The notes beneath the pieces were generated by a model. The model was not told the origin of the DNA. It did not search any database and was given only the letters and a program-made list of their open reading frames with translations. The translations under genes and the position numbers were made by a program. From the NCBI RefSeq assembly GCF_040436315.1, contig NZ_AP031572.1, positions 744,001 to 808,000 of the forward strand: a stretch of 64,000 bases of DNA, given 5' to 3'. This document shows positions 26,453 through 35,229 of this stretch, piece by piece (within the stretch, counting starts at the first letter, position 1; the number at the start of each line of letters is the position of its first letter). Source of the DNA: Synechocystis sp. LKSZ1. Its GTDB lineage: Bacteria > Cyanobacteriota > Cyanobacteriia > Cyanobacteriales > Microcystaceae.

Positions 26453-29443
26453 CTAGAAACTGCCGCTCCCCTGTTGTTGGTAGAGGTAGTAATAACGGCC
26501 CTTTAATGCCATTAATTCTTCATGGCTCCCTTGTTCGACCACTGCTCCTCCGTCCATCATAACGATTACGTTTGCACTGCGAACGGAGCTTAAACGGTGA
26601 GTAATAAAAAAGACAGTATGCTCCCGAAAAGCCTCGCCTAAATTGATACATACTTGTTGCTCTGTAATGTAATCCAGAGCACTAGTAGCCTCATCTAATA
26701 CTAAAATTCGGGGACGCTGGAGTACCGAGCGCGCAATAGCAATTCGTTGACGCTGGCCCCCAGAAAGGGAGGAACCTCGTTCTCCGACGCGGGTGTTGTA
26801 ACCGTTGGGCAGGCTCATGATGAATTCATGGGCTGCGGCAACCTTCGCGGCATAGATAATTTGTTCTGTGCTCGCATCAGGGTTAGTGAGGGCAATATTG
26901 TCCTGTACCGTACCATCAAAGAGTAATGTCTCTTGAGGAACAACACCAATTTGACGTCGTAGAGAATAGAGTTCTACTTTGCCAATGTCGTAGCCATCGA
27001 CAAGAATACGACCGCTCTCAGGTTCGTAGAGACGAGACAGTAATTTGGTGAGAGTACTTTTGCCGGCTCCACTCTGACCGACCAGGCCCACAAAGGTACC
27101 TTCAGGGAAGGACAAGCTAACATTGTTGAGTTGCAGAGGGCCATGGGGCTTAAAGCGAAAGCAAACATTCTCATACTTCACCGAGCCCTTGATTTCGGGC
27201 ATGGGGATATTAAAGCGGTCTTGCTCCGATTCCTGGGGCGTATCCACAATATCCGCTAAACGTTCCAGGGACAGGGCCGTTTCTTGGAAATTCTGCCAAA
27301 GCTGAGTTAGGCGTAGAATGGGGGAGGTTACATAGCCACTAATGATCCGGAAAGCAATCAACTGCCCCAGAGTTAGTTCTCCTTTTAACACCAAGTAGGC
27401 TCCGACCCAGAGCACCAACAGACCGGAAAGCTGGTTAAGGAAGTGGCTAGTGGAACTGGCTAGGGTTGAAGTAATCACCGTATTGAAGCCGGCAGTCACG
27501 TAATTGGAGTATTTATCCTGCCATTGCCAGCGGGAACGTAATTCAATATTTTGGGCCTTGACCGTTTGAATACCGGACATGACCTCCACCAAGTAGGATT
27601 GGGTTTCCGCATTGCGCTCAGCCTTGGTACGGAGTTGTTTGCGAATCAAGGGGGAAAACACCAGGGTCATGACCACAAAAATCGGCACAATCCCCAGGGC
27701 CACCGCCGTCAAAATCGGGCTGTAAATAATCATGACGATGATGTAGACCACGGAAAACACCGAATCTAGCACCACCGTCAGGGCCGTCCCTGTCAGGAAT
27801 TGCCGGATATTTTCTAGCTCATTGACGCGGGTGGAAATTTCTCCAACAGGTCGTTTTTCAAAATAGCGGAGAGGTAAGCGCAGCAGGTGGTCAATAATTT
27901 CTGACCCCAGCCTCATGTCAATCCGGTTAGTGGTATCCACAAACAGATAGGTGCGCAGGGTACTGAGAATGGCCTCAAAGAAGGCAATCCCCAGGAGGGC
28001 AATGCCCAAAACCTGGAGGGTATCTTGGCTATTTTGGACAATCACCTTATCGATGATGATTTGGATCATCAAGGGATTGGCCAGGCCAAATAGTTGGACA
28101 AAGAAGGAGGCCGCAAAGACCACCAGCAAAACGCCTTTATACTTATTGACTGCCGGTATAAACCAACTCAAACCAAAGCGTTCCTGGGGCGTTTCCTTGG
28201 ATTTTTGCAGGAGGAGCACTTCCCCTTGGCCGCCCCAACTACTAAGAAATTCCTTCGGCTGACGACGGACTAGGCCGAGTTCAGGGACGGCCACAGTGAT
28301 CTGACGGTCGTTGACCTCGTAGACCACCGCCATACTATCCTGCCAGCGGATAATGCAAGGAACAGGCAACTGAGTAAAGGAAGTACTGGGAATCCGAGCC
28401 AACTGACTGGTGAGGCCCATTAACTCCGTGATGGCGCCGGCTACGGGGAGAGAAATGGTTTGATTGCGGCGAATTTCCTCATCCACAATGCGTTGAATGA
28501 CATCCCGGCGAAAAGGCATCCCAAAATACTGGCTTACCATGTGAAAACAGGCGACCGCACATTCCGCCGGCGTTTTGCCCCGCACCACAGGGAAATTAGT
28601 GCGGTCGCTAGTTACCTTGGGAGTAACGGATTTGCCAAGAAGATCAGCCTGGGCGTAGGGAACATCTGCAAAGGGAGATTCTTCGGGGGGAAGTACCGAG
28701 ACATCGGCTAGGGGAATCGGAGCCGGGGCCTCAATACATTTCGTTGAACGGGGAATCCCGATCAGACGAACGTTCTCTGTTCCTGTTACCTCAACGATGG
28801 AGGAATTTTGCGTATCGAGCAAGTCCCCCACTTGAGTTTCCGGCACTTCACCGCTACTGACTAGCCAAAGGGTATGCTCCTCCTGGAGGGGGGGATGACT
28901 CGCCAAGCTATGGCGACCGGGAGGCAGGTGATAGACTTGAGTTTGGCCAATGGTATCAAGAGTAAGTTGCCGTAGATCGGCCTCTCCCTGGGCCTGTTTT
29001 TGCAGGTAAGTGCCCAGGAGTTCAAACAATTCCACCAGGGAGCAGTGCTCCCGAAAGGCCGAGCTTAATATGGGATATTTTTCTAGCAGGGCCAGAAAGG
29101 CCTCAAGGGGTAGACCGACACACACCGATTCCGTAGAGGCAATGGCGGTTTCACAGGGAAGGCCGCGAATTGGATTAATCCAGCCCAATACATCTCCCGG
29201 CTGGAGCAGTCTTAGGGTAACGGGCAAATTTGTGCGGGGGTCATAACCCAATAGTCGAGCCTGGCCACTCACAAGAAAATAAACTTGATTAGGGAGCTTG
29301 CCTCGCATCAGAATCACTTGTCCCATGCGATAACGCCAGGATTGGAGCTGGTTAGCAATATCGGCGATCGCTTCGGGGGGTAATTGACTGAAAGGGGGAA
29401 TTTCCTGTAAGAGCGTTTGGTAATCGGTAAGGGTCAGACTCAT
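26453..29443 (-). CDS. HlyB-type ABC exporter with cNMP-binding-like and C39-like N-terminal domains
   Basis: The 996-residue protein combines, in order: a cyclic-nucleotide-binding fold (about 15-150), a second divergent CNB-like or linker region (160-260), a C39 peptidase-like domain (290-415), an ABC exporter membrane domain (about 430-710, six segments), and an ATPase with GQSGAGKST, LSGGQRQR, ILVLDEATSA and ITHRLS. The C39-like part keeps a Cys (AECAVACFHM), but the usual His and Asp-Pro positions read SMAVVYE and VPELG, so it is probably a non-cleaving substrate-docking domain as in HlyB. The CNB phosphate cassette has GLPCETAIAST, lacking the usual Arg. It is probably the exporter for RTX-like proteins. 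Confidence 0.92.
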   Translation of the reverse strand: MSLTLTDYQTLLQEIPPFSQLPPEAIADIANQLQSWRYRMGQVILMRGKLPNQVYFLVSGQARLLGYDPRTNLPVTLRLLQPGDVLGWINPIRGLPCETAIASTESVCVGLPLEAFLALLEKYPILSSAFREHCSLVELFELLGTYLQKQAQGEADLRQLTLDTIGQTQVYHLPPGRHSLASHPPLQEEHTLWLVSSGEVPETQVGDLLDTQNSSIVEVTGTENVRLIGIPRSTKCIEAPAPIPLADVSVLPPEESPFADVPYAQADLLGKSVTPKVTSDRTNFPVVRGKTPAECAVACFHMVSQYFGMPFRRDVIQRIVDEEIRRNQTISLPVAGAITELMGLTSQLARIPSTSFTQLPVPCIIRWQDSMAVVYEVNDRQITVAVPELGLVRRQPKEFLSSWGGQGEVLLLQKSKETPQERFGLSWFIPAVNKYKGVLLVVFAASFFVQLFGLANPLMIQIIIDKVIVQNSQDTLQVLGIALLGIAFFEAILSTLRTYLFVDTTNRIDMRLGSEIIDHLLRLPLRYFEKRPVGEISTRVNELENIRQFLTGTALTVVLDSVFSVVYIIVMIIYSPILTAVALGIVPIFVVMTLVFSPLIRKQLRTKAERNAETQSYLVEVMSGIQTVKAQNIELRSRWQWQDKYSNYVTAGFNTVITSTLASSTSHFLNQLSGLLVLWVGAYLVLKGELTLGQLIAFRIISGYVTSPILRLTQLWQNFQETALSLERLADIVDTPQESEQDRFNIPMPEIKGSVKYENVCFRFKPHGPLQLNNVSLSFPEGTFVGLVGQSGAGKSTLTKLLSRLYEPESGRILVDGYDIGKVELYSLRRQIGVVPQETLLFDGTVQDNIALTNPDASTEQIIYAAKVAAAHEFIMSLPNGYNTRVGERGSSLSGGQRQRIAIARSVLQRPRILVLDEATSALDYITEQQVCINLGEAFREHTVFFITHRLSSVRSANVIVMMDGGAVVEQGSHEELMALKGRYYYLYQQQGSGSF

Positions 29444-29533
29444 GGTAATTGGTGTAGCACATCCCCATCCCAGGAGATGAAATTAATCAAGTTTCTTATC
29501 TTGGCGGTCAGAGTTTAAGCAAAATTTAAGGGA

Positions 29534-30316
29534 TTAGGCTTCAGCCCCGACGACGACGTTAGGAGCCAATGGTTCCAAATCCCGACTCTGGGGAGGGAAA
29601 AATTTCACTTGCTGTTGAATTTGAGCCGCCAACCATTTTTGAAAGAGATCATTGCGTAGCCGTTGCCGTAGGGCATTGTCCAACTGACTGGCCAAATATT
29701 TTTCGAGACGGATCAAGACCCACCATTCGCCAATTTGCAGGGGAGGTGCCACTTGGCCGGCCGGTGTGGTTTTGAGAACCTGAACAATCTGGGGGTGGGG
29801 AGTATTCAGCTCCACGGGCCCAATCACCCCACCGGTTTGGGCTTCGCCGCCTTCAGAAAATTGTCGGGCCAGATCGGCGAAATCTCCTTCACCTTCCTGA
29901 ATGCGGAAATAAAGCTCTTGGGCAATCCCTGCTTCCTTCGTCCGAATTAAAGAGTAAATCACGCGGTCTAGTTGGTCTTTACAAGCCAGAAAATGGCCTT
30001 CTAACTGGTCATCCCAGGTCTGTTGCTTGTATTTCTCTAACTTCAATTCCCGAATAATCGACTGCTCCAACTGGACTTGGGTCATACCGGCTTGAGTCAA
30101 CCAAGCCTGGAACTGCTCATCCGTTTTAATTTGAGCCTGTTGACAAAAGGCTTCCAAGGCCTGTTTGTGCTCCTCGGCGGAGCAATCCACCGTGGCGATC
30201 GCCTGGTCAATCAGGAGTTCCCTCGCCAGACGAGGCAACAGCTGATATTGCGCTAGTAGGGGATACAGTTCATCCTCGGCAATGAGTTGGTCACCAACTT
30301 GCAATACCACTGGCAT
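29534..30316 (-). CDS. Parvulin-type peptidyl-prolyl isomerase
   Basis: The 260-residue protein has a SurA-like helical N-domain (about 1-110: YPLLAQYQLLPRLARELLIDQAIA) and a parvulin/rotamase core (about 120-215) with RIQEGEGDFADLARQFSEG and GGVIGPVELNTPHPQIVQVL. There is no signal peptide, so it should be cytosolic, unlike SurA. It lies 90 bp upstream of the HlyB-like gene and is followed by hlyD, so it probably assists folding or keeping secretion substrates export-competent. Such parvulins beside HlyB/HlyD genes occur in other cyanobacteria. The ATG at 30316 begins MPVVLQVGDQLIAE. Confidence 0.85.
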   Translation of the reverse strand: MPVVLQVGDQLIAEDELYPLLAQYQLLPRLARELLIDQAIATVDCSAEEHKQALEAFCQQAQIKTDEQFQAWLTQAGMTQVQLEQSIIRELKLEKYKQQTWDDQLEGHFLACKDQLDRVIYSLIRTKEAGIAQELYFRIQEGEGDFADLARQFSEGGEAQTGGVIGPVELNTPHPQIVQVLKTTPAGQVAPPLQIGEWWVLIRLEKYLASQLDNALRQRLRNDLFQKWLAAQIQQQVKFFPPQSRDLEPLAPNVVVGAEA

Positions 30317-30446
30317 ACGTCAAAACGCTCCTAGCCTAAACATCAGGATTGATAAATAATCGGTCATTGGTTTCCTTGCTCGCAGGAGATGGGTAACCAA
30401 ATTCACCTATTGTACAGGCTTCTGGAAATTCCCCCACAAGAACGGC

Positions 30447-30827
30447 CTAATGACCTGGCTTACAGACATTGTAGTCTTCGTGGGAAATGACTTCTTCGGG
30501 GGTAACTTGATGGCCTTGATCCCGACAAAGTAAACGATAGTGACGAGTCACTGGGATACTGATAATAAAGCGATCGTGGCGCAGACGTTTACCATGGAAC
30601 GTCCGATAATCTTGGTGATTGGCCAAGCCAGCGAGAATTTGTCGTGCTTTAAGGACGACATTTTTGGGGAGGTGGCGCAGATCGATGGGATCGGCGGTGA
30701 AGGTCAATTGCCAATCTTCCTTTTCTTGCTTGCGTTGTTCCTGCTGTTGCTCTTTTTGAGCACAAAGGTGGCACCTCTGCCCATAGCCTTTATGGCCACA
30801 GGGAAAAAGTTTTTTTCGTCTGGACAT
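30447..30827 (-). CDS. Zinc-knuckle protein with RelE/ParE-like C-terminal domain
   Basis: The 126-residue protein starts MSRRKKLFPCGHKGYGQRCHLCAQ, a four-ligand Cys/His cluster (C-x-H, C-x2-C), followed by a charged Gln/Glu/Lys-rich linker (24-40). The rest reads LPKNVVLKARQILAGL, HGKRLRHDRFIISIPVTRHYRLLCRD, a helix followed by basic strands that resemble the RelE/ParE toxin or mRNA-interferase fold. No antitoxin-like gene is adjacent, so it may be an orphan, a regulator or an RNA-binding protein rather than a toxin. The start is the ATG at 30827. The gene is solitary. Confidence 0.6.
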   Translation of the reverse strand: MSRRKKLFPCGHKGYGQRCHLCAQKEQQQEQRKQEKEDWQLTFTADPIDLRHLPKNVVLKARQILAGLANHQDYRTFHGKRLRHDRFIISIPVTRHYRLLCRDQGHQVTPEEVISHEDYNVCKPGH

Positions 30828-30936
30828 AGCTCGATAGATAGAAGGTGTGGGAGAAGTTATTTATCAGCAAAGGAGGGTAACCTGAATCCAGACCATTGCT
30901 CCTCTCAGGACGCAGGCCACTGACGCCTACCCGTTT

Positions 30937-31878
30937 CTAGATAAGTTTAAGGTTAGGATACTCTACTAGTAGATCATCTCGGCTAAGGGTATCTCTTTCC
31001 GCTTGAGGCGTCCAGAGGACTTCGACCGCCAGTAGTTGCTCTCCTCCAATTCCCCCCAACTTTTGCAAGGCCTGGCGTAGATCACTGGCATCATTGACCG
31101 TTGGGAGAGATAGCTTGCCCAGGGTAGCTACAAGAATCGTGACTAGGATGTAGTCGTCATTGACCAGGGGAAGGCCGTCTTCAATTCCATTTCCCGGTAA
31201 TCGGCTCTGCTCTACCCGACGCAATTGGCTATTGACATTACTGAGGGTTTCCGCCGTAAATTTACTCCGCTCCCGCAAGCTCAATTGGTTAAACTGGGCC
31301 TCTGCTAGGGACAAGGGAGCATTTTCGACCTGAGTTGCGCTATAAACCCAGTACTCTGGATGCCTCAACAGGGCCAAACTTGCCTCTTGTAAAAGAGCGA
31401 TTCTACCAGCAGGAGTACCTGTATCTGCGGTGACTCCCAACTGATCCAGATCCGTTTTTAAGACCTTGGCACTAGCCAGTAGGCCTACCTGCAGTTGAGC
31501 AATACTCACCAAGGGATTATCTTCTTCGATGAAATTCCCGTCGGCCCGGTTACTACCACCCCGCATCACATTAATAAATAGATTGGCAATAGCAATCACC
31601 ACAAGAAGTCCGAGCAGACTGCCAAAGCCACCAAAACCGAAAAAGGGAAGTAGAAAGGGAAAGCCAATGCCCCCGCCGTAACTGCCTCCCGAGCGATAAC
31701 TCCGACTAGGAGTACTGTAGCTTCGGCTCGGAGCCCGAAAGGAGCCCCCACCAATTCGTCCGCCACTCCTTGCGGCCCAAGCCTCTGCACTATGACCAAA
31801 GAGCAAAAATAAGCTTAAGCCTAGGGCTAAAGCTGGCTTCAACAGCGATCTAAAGCGAGGAATAGGAGAGTGGAGCAT
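30937..31878 (-). CDS. DUF1517 family membrane protein (FLAP1-like)
   Basis: The 313-residue protein has a signal peptide or first segment ending around AEAWA (about residue 34), a Gly/Ser/Tyr/Arg-rich tract (35-75), a strongly hydrophobic segment (FPFLLPFFGFGGFGSLLGLLVVIAIANLFINV, about 72-104) and a soluble DUF1517 domain (GNFIEEDNPLVSIAQLQVGLLASAK through AVEVLWTPQAERDTLSRDDLLVEYPNL). Plant chloroplast relatives are involved in acclimation to fluctuating light; the cyanobacterial role is not settled. The ATG at 31878 begins the signal region. It is an isolated gene upstream of the two tRNAs on the other strand. Confidence 0.85.
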   Translation of the reverse strand: MLHSPIPRFRSLLKPALALGLSLFLLFGHSAEAWAARSGGRIGGGSFRAPSRSYSTPSRSYRSGGSYGGGIGFPFLLPFFGFGGFGSLLGLLVVIAIANLFINVMRGGSNRADGNFIEEDNPLVSIAQLQVGLLASAKVLKTDLDQLGVTADTGTPAGRIALLQEASLALLRHPEYWVYSATQVENAPLSLAEAQFNQLSLRERSKFTAETLSNVNSQLRRVEQSRLPGNGIEDGLPLVNDDYILVTILVATLGKLSLPTVNDASDLRQALQKLGGIGGEQLLAVEVLWTPQAERDTLSRDDLLVEYPNLKLI

Positions 31879-32054
31879 AACGAAACCTCAAAACCAAAGG
31901 CACAGGCGTTGGATTATTTCTAGGTTAACGGATCTTTCCTAGCGTGCCCTAGACAATTTCCGAGTGCTGGTGGCCACAGACTTAGAGCATCTGGTTACAA
32001 AAAAACATTGACTTTCGGGGAAGGAATGATATGATTGATAATCGTGAAACAAAT

Positions 32055-32139
32055 GGGTCGATGCCCGAGTGGTTAATGGGGGCGGACTGTAAATCCGCTG
32101 GCTATGCCTACGCTGGTTCAAATCCAGCTCGGCCCACCA
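32055..32139 (+). tRNA. tRNA-Tyr (GTA)
   Basis: A class II tRNA with a long variable arm. The acceptor arms GGGTCGA (32055-32061) and TCGGCCC (32129-32135) pair fully with one G-U. The D-arm region is followed by an anticodon loop CTGTAAA with anticodon GTA, and the T-loop reads GGTTCAAATCC. A CCA follows the discriminator A in the genomic sequence (32137-32139). It lies 5 bp upstream of tRNA-Thr, so both are probably one transcript. Confidence 0.95.
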
Positions 32140-32144
32140 CAATT

Positions 32145-32216
32145 GCCCTTGTAGCTCAGTGGTAGAGCACACCCTTGGTAAGGGTGAGGTCACGAGTTCA
32201 ATCCTCGTCAAGGGCT
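32145..32216 (+). tRNA. tRNA-Thr (GGT)
   Basis: A 72-nt class I tRNA. The acceptor arms GCCCTTG (32145-32151) and CAAGGGC (32209-32215) are perfectly complementary, with discriminator T at 32216. The D-arm is GCTCAGTGGTAGAGC, the anticodon stem CACCC/GGGTG encloses TTGGTAA with anticodon GGT, and the T-loop reads GTTCAATCC. CCA is not encoded. It directly follows tRNA-Tyr. Confidence 0.95.
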
Positions 32217-32383
32217 TTATTGATATGCAGTTATTATTTATCGCCTGGAGAAGCACTATTTACAATGTGTAGTGTCGCCAGGCTAACCCGACTTAGTTGT
32301 AGCTGCAAAAAATGCAGAGAACCCAGGGACGTCCTGGGCCTGACTACGGGAAAACGAACCAACGGCCTAGCTGCTAGCTGCTC

Positions 32384-33568
32384 TTAAGCGTAACGAATTC
32401 CCGCCGTTTCTAGGCGTTGTAGGGCCTCGCCCAGACGGTCACACTCCGCAATCAAGCTAATGCGGACATAGCCTTCCCCCGCTTCTCCAAAGGCACTACC
32501 AGGTGTAAAGACGACCCCGGTATTTTCCAGCACTTGCAGAGCAAAGTCTGCGGAGGTTAGGCCAGGGGGACAGGGAACCCAAAGATACATGGTGGCCTGG
32601 GAGGGTTTAATCGGCCATCCCAACTTAGCCAGGCCCGATACCATAAAATCTCGACGTTGTTGGTAGCGCTGTTGGGCCTCCTGGATATAGCTTTCGGGTA
32701 GGCCCAGGGCCGTTTCCGCCGCCTTTTGGACGACTTGAAAGATACCGTAGTCAAAATTTGTTTTTAAGGTACGCAGGCCCTGAATAATATCGGAGTTGCC
32801 TACGACAAAGCCAACTCGCCACCCCGCCATGGTATAGGTCTTAGATAGAGTATGAAATTCAACTCCCAATTCCTTAGCTCGGGGGATTTCCAACAAACTA
32901 GTGGGTTGGTAGCCATCGAAAGCTAGTTCCGCGTAACACAGGTCATGAACTAGCAAAACTTGGTAGTGGTGGGCCCAATTCACAATTTCTTCAAAAAAGG
33001 CCCGGGGGGCCGTAGCGGTGGTGGGATTGTTGGGATAGTTAAAGTAAAGAATTTTGGCCCGCTGGGCAACATCCTCTGGAATCCGGCTTAGGTCAATGAG
33101 CCAATTTTGTTCAGCGGATAGCAGAAGAGGATAGATCTGGCCCCCAGCGATGGCAGGGCCACGAAAATGAACGGGATAGGAAGGACTGGGCACCAAAACC
33201 ACATCCCCTGGATTGATGTAGGCTAGGGCCAAATGACCCAGGCCCTCTTTGGAGCCAATGAGGGGCAGGGCCTCACTGTTAGGGTCAAGCTCGACCCCGT
33301 AGCGCCGTTGATACCACTGGGTAATACTGTGGCGGAAGCTGGCTGTCCCTTCAAAGGGGGGATAGCCATGGGTTTGGGGAGCCGAAAAGGCCGCCATAGC
33401 CGCCTCAATTACCGGGAGGGGGGCCGAACCGTCTGGATTGCCCATCCCCAAATCGATGAGATCTAATCCTTGTTCCCGAGCCTTAGCTTTTAATTCATCG
33501 AGGCGAGCAAACACATAGGGAGGCAAAGACTTTAATCGATCCGCAGGGCTTATCCAGGTCAGACTCAT
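32384..33568 (-). CDS. Class I/II PLP-dependent aminotransferase (LL-diaminopimelate/aspartate aminotransferase-like)
   Basis: The 394-residue fold-type I enzyme has the class I layout: an N-terminal substrate loop (LIDLGMGNPDGSAP), GSKEGLGHLALAYINPGD, YFNYPNNPTTA (Asn and Pro of the cofactor site), VHDLCYAELAF (PLP-binding Asp and Tyr), LSKTYTMAGWRVGFV with the Schiff-base Lys, and the C-terminal VRISLIAE with the carboxylate-binding Arg. Cyanobacterial homologues are annotated as aspartate or LL-diaminopimelate aminotransferase in lysine synthesis; sequence alone cannot fix the substrate. The ATG at 33568 (MSLTWISPADRL) fits the family length. Confidence 0.85.
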   Translation of the reverse strand: MSLTWISPADRLKSLPPYVFARLDELKAKAREQGLDLIDLGMGNPDGSAPLPVIEAAMAAFSAPQTHGYPPFEGTASFRHSITQWYQRRYGVELDPNSEALPLIGSKEGLGHLALAYINPGDVVLVPSPSYPVHFRGPAIAGGQIYPLLLSAEQNWLIDLSRIPEDVAQRAKILYFNYPNNPTTATAPRAFFEEIVNWAHHYQVLLVHDLCYAELAFDGYQPTSLLEIPRAKELGVEFHTLSKTYTMAGWRVGFVVGNSDIIQGLRTLKTNFDYGIFQVVQKAAETALGLPESYIQEAQQRYQQRRDFMVSGLAKLGWPIKPSQATMYLWVPCPPGLTSADFALQVLENTGVVFTPGSAFGEAGEGYVRISLIAECDRLGEALQRLETAGIRYA

Positions 33569-33695
33569 CGCAAGTGCAATATCAATAGGTGCAATCGACT
33601 ATTGTCGCATTTCTCTGGCCTCTCCGAAATAATCACCGAAAATGGGATGCAAAGGTTTTCTGTCGGCTCAGTTGCCACGGGATAGCTTAGATCAA

Positions 33696-34298
33696 TTACT
33701 GAGGGAGTATTGGGGACTCTAGTAACCAGCCCCTTGGGGTTTGCGTCAGGCCCACGACGGTGGCAAAGGGAAAGGAGCCTATGGGCGGCTGGCCGAGCAG
33801 GGCCGTCAGTGCCCCCTGGAGGGTGATGCTATGGCCCACCCAAAGATGATTACCAGGAAAGTCAGCGAGCAATTGCTGACTGATAGTCGCAACACGGGCT
33901 AGGACAGCCGCTAGGGATTCGGGATAGGTAGGAATAAGCCGGGCTTGATAGCGGGTATCTATCTGGGGGTATTGGTGATAGAGGCTTTCCCAGGGTTCCA
34001 ACTGGGGGGTCGCGGTCATCCAGTCAGGATTTAACCATTCTCCTAAACCTGCTTCGACCTTGAGCTGGAGGCCGAGTCCTTCTCCCAGGGGGGCCGCCGT
34101 CTGAATAGCCCGGAGGAAGGGAGAGCAGAAAAGATGATCGATGGGCTGGAGGGCCAGGTTTTGCGCTAGGGACTGGGCCTGGGATTGGCCCTGGATAGAC
34201 AGGGGCGGATCGTAGCGCCGGGGGGCCGTATTAAACCATTCGGGCTGGGCAAAATCTAAGCGATGACCGTGGCGTACCAACCAGAGGCGGCGCTCCAT
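33696..34298 (-). CDS. Histidine phosphatase family protein
   Basis: The 200-residue phosphoglycerate-mutase-fold protein starts with LWLVRHGHRLD, in which the RHG catalytic motif is at about residues 9-11. It continues with PLSIQGQSQAQ, FCSPFLRAIQTA (second Arg), a Glu in LGEWLNP, and WVGHSITLQG with the second catalytic His. Substrates of this branch vary, from phosphosugars to proteins. It starts 2 bp after the ArsR-type gene, so the two are an operon, and the regulator may control it. Confidence 0.88.
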   Translation of the reverse strand: MERRLWLVRHGHRLDFAQPEWFNTAPRRYDPPLSIQGQSQAQSLAQNLALQPIDHLFCSPFLRAIQTAAPLGEGLGLQLKVEAGLGEWLNPDWMTATPQLEPWESLYHQYPQIDTRYQARLIPTYPESLAAVLARVATISQQLLADFPGNHLWVGHSITLQGALTALLGQPPIGSFPFATVVGLTQTPRGWLLESPILPQ

Positions 34299-34300
34299 AG

Positions 34301-34666
34301 TCAGGGAGTACGAGAAGAAAAGAAGGGGAGGGCACTCACCACTTCAACTTGCTGTTGCATCCGTTGGCCGATGCGGTTACAAACTAGTTCGCAGATGTAG
34401 AAAATAGAGGGATCGGCAATGGCGTAATAGGCGCTCACCCCTTGAGTTTGACGAGAGAGAATCCCAGCCTGGGTCAAGACTTTAAGGTGCTTAGAGAGAT
34501 TGGCCTGACCTAATCCGGTGGCCTCTGTCAGTTCCGTGACATTTTTGGGGCCAGCCCGTAAACTACTCAAAATTTGCAAACGACTCACCTCGGACAAAAC
34601 CTTGAAATACTCCGCTACCAAGGGAAGAATTTCGGGGACTGATTTCGTCGAGGAAATCTCAGGCAT
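34301..34666 (-). CDS. ArsR family transcriptional regulator
   Basis: The 121-residue winged-helix regulator has VAEYFKVLSEVSRLQILSSLRAGPKNVTELTEATGLGQANLSKHLKVLTQAGILSRQ, a complete ArsR/SmtB helix-turn-helix (about 22-80), then a dimerisation helix with CELVCNRIGQRM. The canonical ELCVCDL metal site in the recognition helix is absent, so metal sensing by that site is unlikely. Cysteines in the last helix could still respond to redox or metal. The start is the ATG at 34666; a TTG at 34684 is less likely. It is the first gene of a pair with the histidine phosphatase. Confidence 0.9.
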   Translation of the reverse strand: MPEISSTKSVPEILPLVAEYFKVLSEVSRLQILSSLRAGPKNVTELTEATGLGQANLSKHLKVLTQAGILSRQTQGVSAYYAIADPSIFYICELVCNRIGQRMQQQVEVVSALPFFSSRTP

Positions 34667-34826
34667 AGGGGGGAAATCACGCAAATAATCGTTCTCATCT
34701 TACCATGGCCCGAACTTGTCAGGTCTGAAGCCGAGGGGAGTCAACAGAAGGGTTGCAGGGGCTTCGAAAACAGAGAACCCCTCGCGCGGTAGGGTAAAAT
34801 TCAAAAAACTTTATGGCGCAAAATAA

Positions 34827-35213
34827 ATGCTCACCGATTGGATTCCCTTTGCAATCCCCATTAGCACGGTCATGATTGCGGGTAGTTGTCTTTGGTCGTT
34901 GGGGCTATATTTGGCCCTGGTATCCTGGAAAAATTGGCTCATTGCACAGTTACAACGATGGTTCAATTTTGCGGAGCGTTCCCTCTACACTTCAGAAGCT
35001 GAGTTTGAGCGGACGCGCCCGGCTCGGGAAGCCCAAAATCTTTTCTACGCTTCTTTGGTGAGCATTCTTCCCTTTTTGGTCTTCGGCAGTCTGTGCAATT
35101 GGGCCGTGGAATGGGGCCTGGGCAGTAGTTGGTCGATCAGCACCGGCCTCTTGGCTAGCATGATTGGGGCGGTCTATGCCCTGGGCCGTCAAAACTCCCA
35201 TCAGCAAAACTAA
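34827..35213 (+). CDS. Hypothetical membrane protein, 128 aa
   Basis: The protein has three probable membrane segments (about 7-34, 74-93 and 101-119) separated by an amphipathic polar part (QRWFNFAERSLYTSEAEFERTRPAREAQ). I do not recognise a family with a known function, though the gene looks genuine: it has an ATG at 34827 in an AT-rich context and consistent codon use. It ends 16 bp before the peptide-binding lipoprotein start, so they are probably one transcript, but it does not resemble an ABC permease. Confidence 0.65.
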   Translation: MLTDWIPFAIPISTVMIAGSCLWSLGLYLALVSWKNWLIAQLQRWFNFAERSLYTSEAEFERTRPAREAQNLFYASLVSILPFLVFGSLCNWAVEWGLGSSWSISTGLLASMIGAVYALGRQNSHQQN

Positions 35214-35229
35214 CATTCAGCAATTAACC

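Noticed and set aside
31939-32256. A minus-strand open frame of 105 codons spanning the two tRNAs
   Set aside because: It lies across tRNA-Tyr and tRNA-Thr, whose structures are clear.
32322-32338. CCCAGG/CCTGGG dyad after tRNA-Thr as terminator
   Set aside because: Six-base stem with a short loop and no T run on either strand; too weak to call.
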